Source: Botryococcus braunii
Lineage: Eukaryota; Chlorophyta; Trebouxiophyceae
Assembly: GCA_002005505.1 (NCBI GenBank)
Contig: KV908682.1
Coordinates: 20,172-84,171 of the forward strand
DNA: 64,000 bases
Reading direction: 5' to 3'
Position 1 is the first letter of the stretch; every line of letters begins with the position of its first letter. Of the stretch, positions 60,728 to 64,000 are shown in pieces. A program made the position numbers and the translations under genes. The notes under the pieces were generated by a model, which ran no database searches, was not told the DNA's origin, and saw only the letters and a program-made list of their open reading frames with translations.

Positions 60728-62852
60728 TCATGATCCCTCTCCCTCCCAGACCCTTCCACCCTCCCTCCCTCCCAGATCCAAGCTGGTTGGCGAAGTCCAA
60801 GGGTCATCAGCCGCAAATGGCTGGAAAAGTCTCAAGGCCGCAAGTGGCTCAACCAGGGATGCCCGCAAGTGCGACTTAAGAAAGGACTGGGCAGCTGCCA
60901 CGTCGTCTGCCAAGTGGCGAACATGGGCAAGGGGCTCCCAAGTATTCTCAGTCTCATCATAGCCCATCCATTTGACCAAGTACCGCCAAGACTTTCCAAC
61001 TCTCGTTTTAGCAATGATGGCCTCAACTTCATAAACGCCGCCACGCTTATCTGCATACAAAGGAGGAGGTGAAGTAACGGTAACTGGTGAAGATGAAGAC
61101 ACATAAGGCTTCAGCTGGGAAACATGAAACACAGGATGGATGTTCACAGTCTCAGGCAAGATAAGTCTAAAAGCACGAGTACCAACTGCTGCAGCAATAG
61201 TAAAGGGCCCAAAATACTTAGCTGATAGTTTTGACGAGAGCCCAGGTGAAAGCTGGTTCTTCCTTGCAGCCAACAACACCTGGTCCCCCACCTTGAAAGG
61301 GTGGTCTCGTCTCTTTCTATCTGCAAAAGACTTCTGCCGTTGCTGTGCAGAGGCAAGATTAGACTTGGCACTTTTCAAGGCAGTCTGCAGCCCCTCAACC
61401 CATTCAGAAACAGCAGGATTTGCAGAACGTGAAGGAACAGCAGAAGACAAAGGAGTAAGGGGATGGCGCCCGTGATTCAGGAAGAAGGGTGTCTGCAGTG
61501 TGGAAGCCTGGAGAGAGTTATTGTAAGCAAACTCCACCATGCTTAAATACTTGCACCAGTCATCCTGTCTCGGCCCCACAAACCCTCTTAACATGTCTTC
61601 CATGGTCCGATTCATTCTCTCTGTCTGCCCGTCTGTCTGAGGGTGGTAAGCAGTAGACATAGCAATCTCAGTACCCAATAATTTAACAAAGGCCTTCCAG
61701 AATTGACTAGTAAACCTAGGATCTCTATCACTAACAATGGATGTAGGCATACCAAACCTAACAAAGACCTTGTCAATAAACAGTTGTGCAAGTTCAGGTG
61801 CAGTGATGGTTTTCATGCATGCAGCTAAGACACACAACTTCGAGAACCTATCAACAAATACCACAATAGAATCAAAACCACAACAGACAGGTAAATCAGT
61901 CACTAAATCAAGGGAAATGCTTTGCCAAGGTCCATCCGGAATGGGCAGTGGCTGAAGCAAACCATAAGGTACGGCTCCAGTCCCTTTAGTGCGCTGGCAG
62001 GTGTCACAAGACCTGCAAAAGTCCCTGACTGATGAGCTGAGACGTGGCCACCAAAACTCCCTGCACACTAGCTCATACATCTTGTTAATACCAAGATGTT
62101 TAGAAAAGGGTGTGGCATGGCACTCTCTCAGCACCTTCTCTCTCAATGCATCAGGCACATAGACCTTCCCTGACTGCACAGAATAAGGTACAAAGTCTCT
62201 CAATACCAAAACACCTTCATCCACAAGTTTAGCAACTGTGGGATCAGAAACACAAAGCAAGGCAATCTCTTGTAGGAGAGAAGAGACAGAAACAGAGGAG
62301 ACATGCATCACTGCAAGGTCAACACGCCTAGACAAAGCATCTGCAACCACATTATCAGTGCCCTTAACATACTTTATATCAGGCATAAACCTGATAATCT
62401 CAGTGAGCCATCGTTCCTGCCTACTAGTCCTAACAGGAGCAGTCAACAAATACTTTAAAGCCTGCTGGTCAGTGTGAACTGTAAATTTAGCACCCAACAG
62501 CAAATGTTTCCATTTAAGCAAAGCATGAACAAGAGCCAAAAATTCTCTGTCATAAGGGGCTTATTTCCTCTCAGGGGGCTGGAGTATCCTGGACTCAAAA
62601 GCGACAGGCTGCAGACCCTGTCCTTGATCCTGCTGCAAAACAGCTTCCACAGCAAAGCCTGAGGCATCTACATGTATCACAAACGGTTTGTCTAAGTCTG
62701 GCATTAACAAACATGGAGGAGAGGACACAAGATCTTTCAATGCAATGAAGGCTTGGGCTTGAGGTCCCTCCCAAGCCCAGGGCACATCCTTTGATACAGT
62801 AGAAACGGCCAAAGGATGCGGGAACAATGGTTACAACTTGTTTGGGCTCCAC
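60728..62852 (-). pseudogene. Chromovirus F pol: RNase H, integrase, chromodomain (truncated)
   Basis: The fragment begins near the end of RT with KPFVIHVDASGFAVEAVLQQD of RNase H. One in-frame TAA at about 62561 replaces the expected Tyr in ERK-Y-APYDREF. It then continues VHTDQQALKYLL, the integrase zinc region (HATPFSKHLG..CDTCQRTKG), the core (SLDLVTDLP, SDRDPRF, HPQTDGQTERMNR), the GPF-type tail and a C-terminal chromodomain (YLVKWMGYDETENTWEP). Chromodomains tether integration to marked histones. The 5' part is missing at about 62852, next to sequence of element G. No gag or RT palm is present. Confidence 0.92.
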
Positions 62853-63088
62853 CTCAGTACCCGTCCAGTCCGGCCCGGTCCTTCCTCTGCCAAAGCCTGA
62901 TTCTATCCTGTTCTAAGTGTCCCTGTCTCCATCGCCAATGCGCCTTGTCAAGTAAGGGGTCACTCCCTTGGCGCGTGAAGCAGCCACTTCTTGGCGTGGA
63001 GGACCATAACTCACGAAGGGACCTTTATGGAGGTCCAAATCCTCGTGGTCCGGTCATTTTCCTATAACACGCGACTATTCCTGTTACA
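62853..63088 (-). repeat. Element G 3' LTR, partial
   Basis: On the minus strand TGTAACAGGAATAG starts right after the purine tract AAGGGGGGCAGGG (63089-63101), the usual layout of a gypsy 3' LTR start. Its far end merges with F near 62850, suggesting G inserted into F or a deletion joined them. Confidence 0.6.
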
Positions 63089-63678
63089 CCCTGCCCCCCT
63101 TAGCTTGGACGTCACGGCCAAGAGGGAGACTCACTCTAAACAACTACACTACGCACCTAACACACTTGGCAGAGGTACGGTCGTGTCACGTTCTGTCCGC
63201 GGGTACTAGTCTGGCGTCCCCAGCCCAATGCCAGACCCCTGTCCTGTCCTGTCTTGTCCAGCCCTGTCCGTCTAACAATGTAAAGTCTGTCCCGTCCATA
63301 CATGAATTCGCCCGTCCTGTCCAATAGGAATTCTACCCAACGGCAGTGGGGCCACCCATCTGCGTCGGGCGTTACGCTACAGCGCGAGCTAGCACCGATG
63401 TCGCGACATTACATGATTGACGTCCGAAACCTGACAAGGGTGAGCAGTCAGCACCGCACGCACCCGAGGTAGACGACACCCTACCTCGACGAGTCCTGTC
63501 CAGGGTGAGCGGTCATCACCGCTTGCACCCGAGGTAGACATTCTACCCCGCTTACGTCCTATTCATCCGAGTGCGCTCTAGTATTGGGATACCCCCAGGG
63601 TACACTCTAAGGGCCAAGCTTAGAGCTTCCAAGGTGGCCCAAGGACGCACCGAGGGGCCGACCCGACCTGCCAGAGCA
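63089..63678 (-). other. Element G 3' untranslated region with two 65-bp repeats
   Basis: Two copies of a unit starting GGGTGAGC(A/G)GTC and containing CACCCGAGGTAGAC lie at 63438 and 63503. CCTGTCC-rich sequence is scattered at 63238-63330. Confidence 0.6.
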
Positions 63679-64000
63679 CTAAGCGCGCCTAGCGCGCTTC
63701 CGCTGCTTCTCAGCATTTTTACCACGTCCTTTACGTTTCTTGTCCACCTTTTCTTTTTGTTCCGGCGTGTGCTCCGTGGTTAAATCCCAGTACCGCTGTA
63801 ACGCCTCCCTGGCGTGTTCTAAGTTATCCTCTGGCTCCCAAGTATTATGAATATCCTGATACCCGGTCCACTTTACAAGATATTCTCGCGCAGTTTTTCG
63901 ACCTCGTAACTTTCGTTCCCTATGAGCTAGCACAGCCTCGACCTCATACTCCTCTTCTCCATCAATAATCTCAGGTAGAGGAGGAGGTTGTACCGTCCCA
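63679..64000 (-). CDS. Chromovirus G pol C-terminus with chromodomain (partial)
   Basis: The frame enters from beyond the window end and reads EEEYEVEAVLAHRERK, then the chromodomain EYLVKWTGYQDIHNTWEPE and a Lys/Arg-rich tail ending at 63679. It differs from the chromodomain of F, so G is a separate lineage. Only the last ~105 residues are visible. Confidence 0.85.
   Translation of the reverse strand, partial: GTVQPPPLPEIIDGEEEYEVEAVLAHRERKLRGRKTAREYLVKWTGYQDIHNTWEPEDNLEHAREALQRYWDLTTEHTPEQKEKVDKKRKGRGKNAEKQRKRARRA

Overview
The window is eukaryotic repeat DNA. I recognise no host gene and no bacterial-style operon. It is built from several superfamilies of retrotransposon (Ty1/copia, at least four Ty3/gypsy lineages, one non-LTR element), plus MITE-like elements, a large foldback and satellites. 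The copia primer-binding sites match the anticodon arm of a plant/algal-type initiator tRNA-Met (tRNA sequence recalled from memory). That makes a microalga or other green-lineage protist plausible, but I cannot name a genus.

Layout. 1-7.3 kb: no convincing genes, several microsatellites, minisatellites and degenerate repeats. 7.3-9.2 kb: a small MITE-like element, a near-perfect foldback (two ~587-bp arms around a 215-bp loop, each arm with a tRNA-like A/B-box pair), then five 53-bp tandem repeats. 9.4-13.3 kb: a non-LTR retrotransposon with ~146-bp 5' tandem repeats, a zinc-finger ORF and an RT plus restriction-like endonuclease ORF. 13.4-14.3 kb: three ~140-bp inverted-repeat elements embedded in (TA)n. 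16.7-58.6 kb: one old minus-strand gypsy element (A) whose gag-pol has been opened by three later insertions. These are copia C (minus, 20187-34527), which itself holds copia D (plus, 22887-29898); a gypsy-containing block X/B (34681-45658); and LTR element E (48734-58027). Target-site duplications TCTTG (D), GAGAC (C), CTTC (X) and TGCA (E) can be read directly. Removing the inserts restores about 7.3 kb of collinear A gag-pol, close to the 7.5 kb of B. 60.7-64 kb: two chromodomain-bearing gypsy remnants, F (truncated) and G (runs off the window end).

State of the elements. D looks intact: identical 694-bp LTRs and one uninterrupted 1737-codon gag-pol. C was an open 1750-codon ORF until D landed in it. 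B has one nonsense codon and two frameshifts. A is a pseudogene. E has 1.5-kb LTRs differing at roughly 1.3% of sites, yet keeps a 1283-codon ORF.

Most unusual. E encodes Gag, an aspartic protease and a domain resembling phage Dam-type DNA N6-adenine methyltransferase (NPPF motif), but no reverse transcriptase or integrase. Its LTR carries clustered heat-shock-element motifs just upstream of a TATA box. A and B carry a PHD finger between RNase H and integrase. C and D use a copia-type anticodon-loop PBS, and both LTRs contain internally duplicated 135-145-bp blocks at almost the same spacing (328/329 bp).
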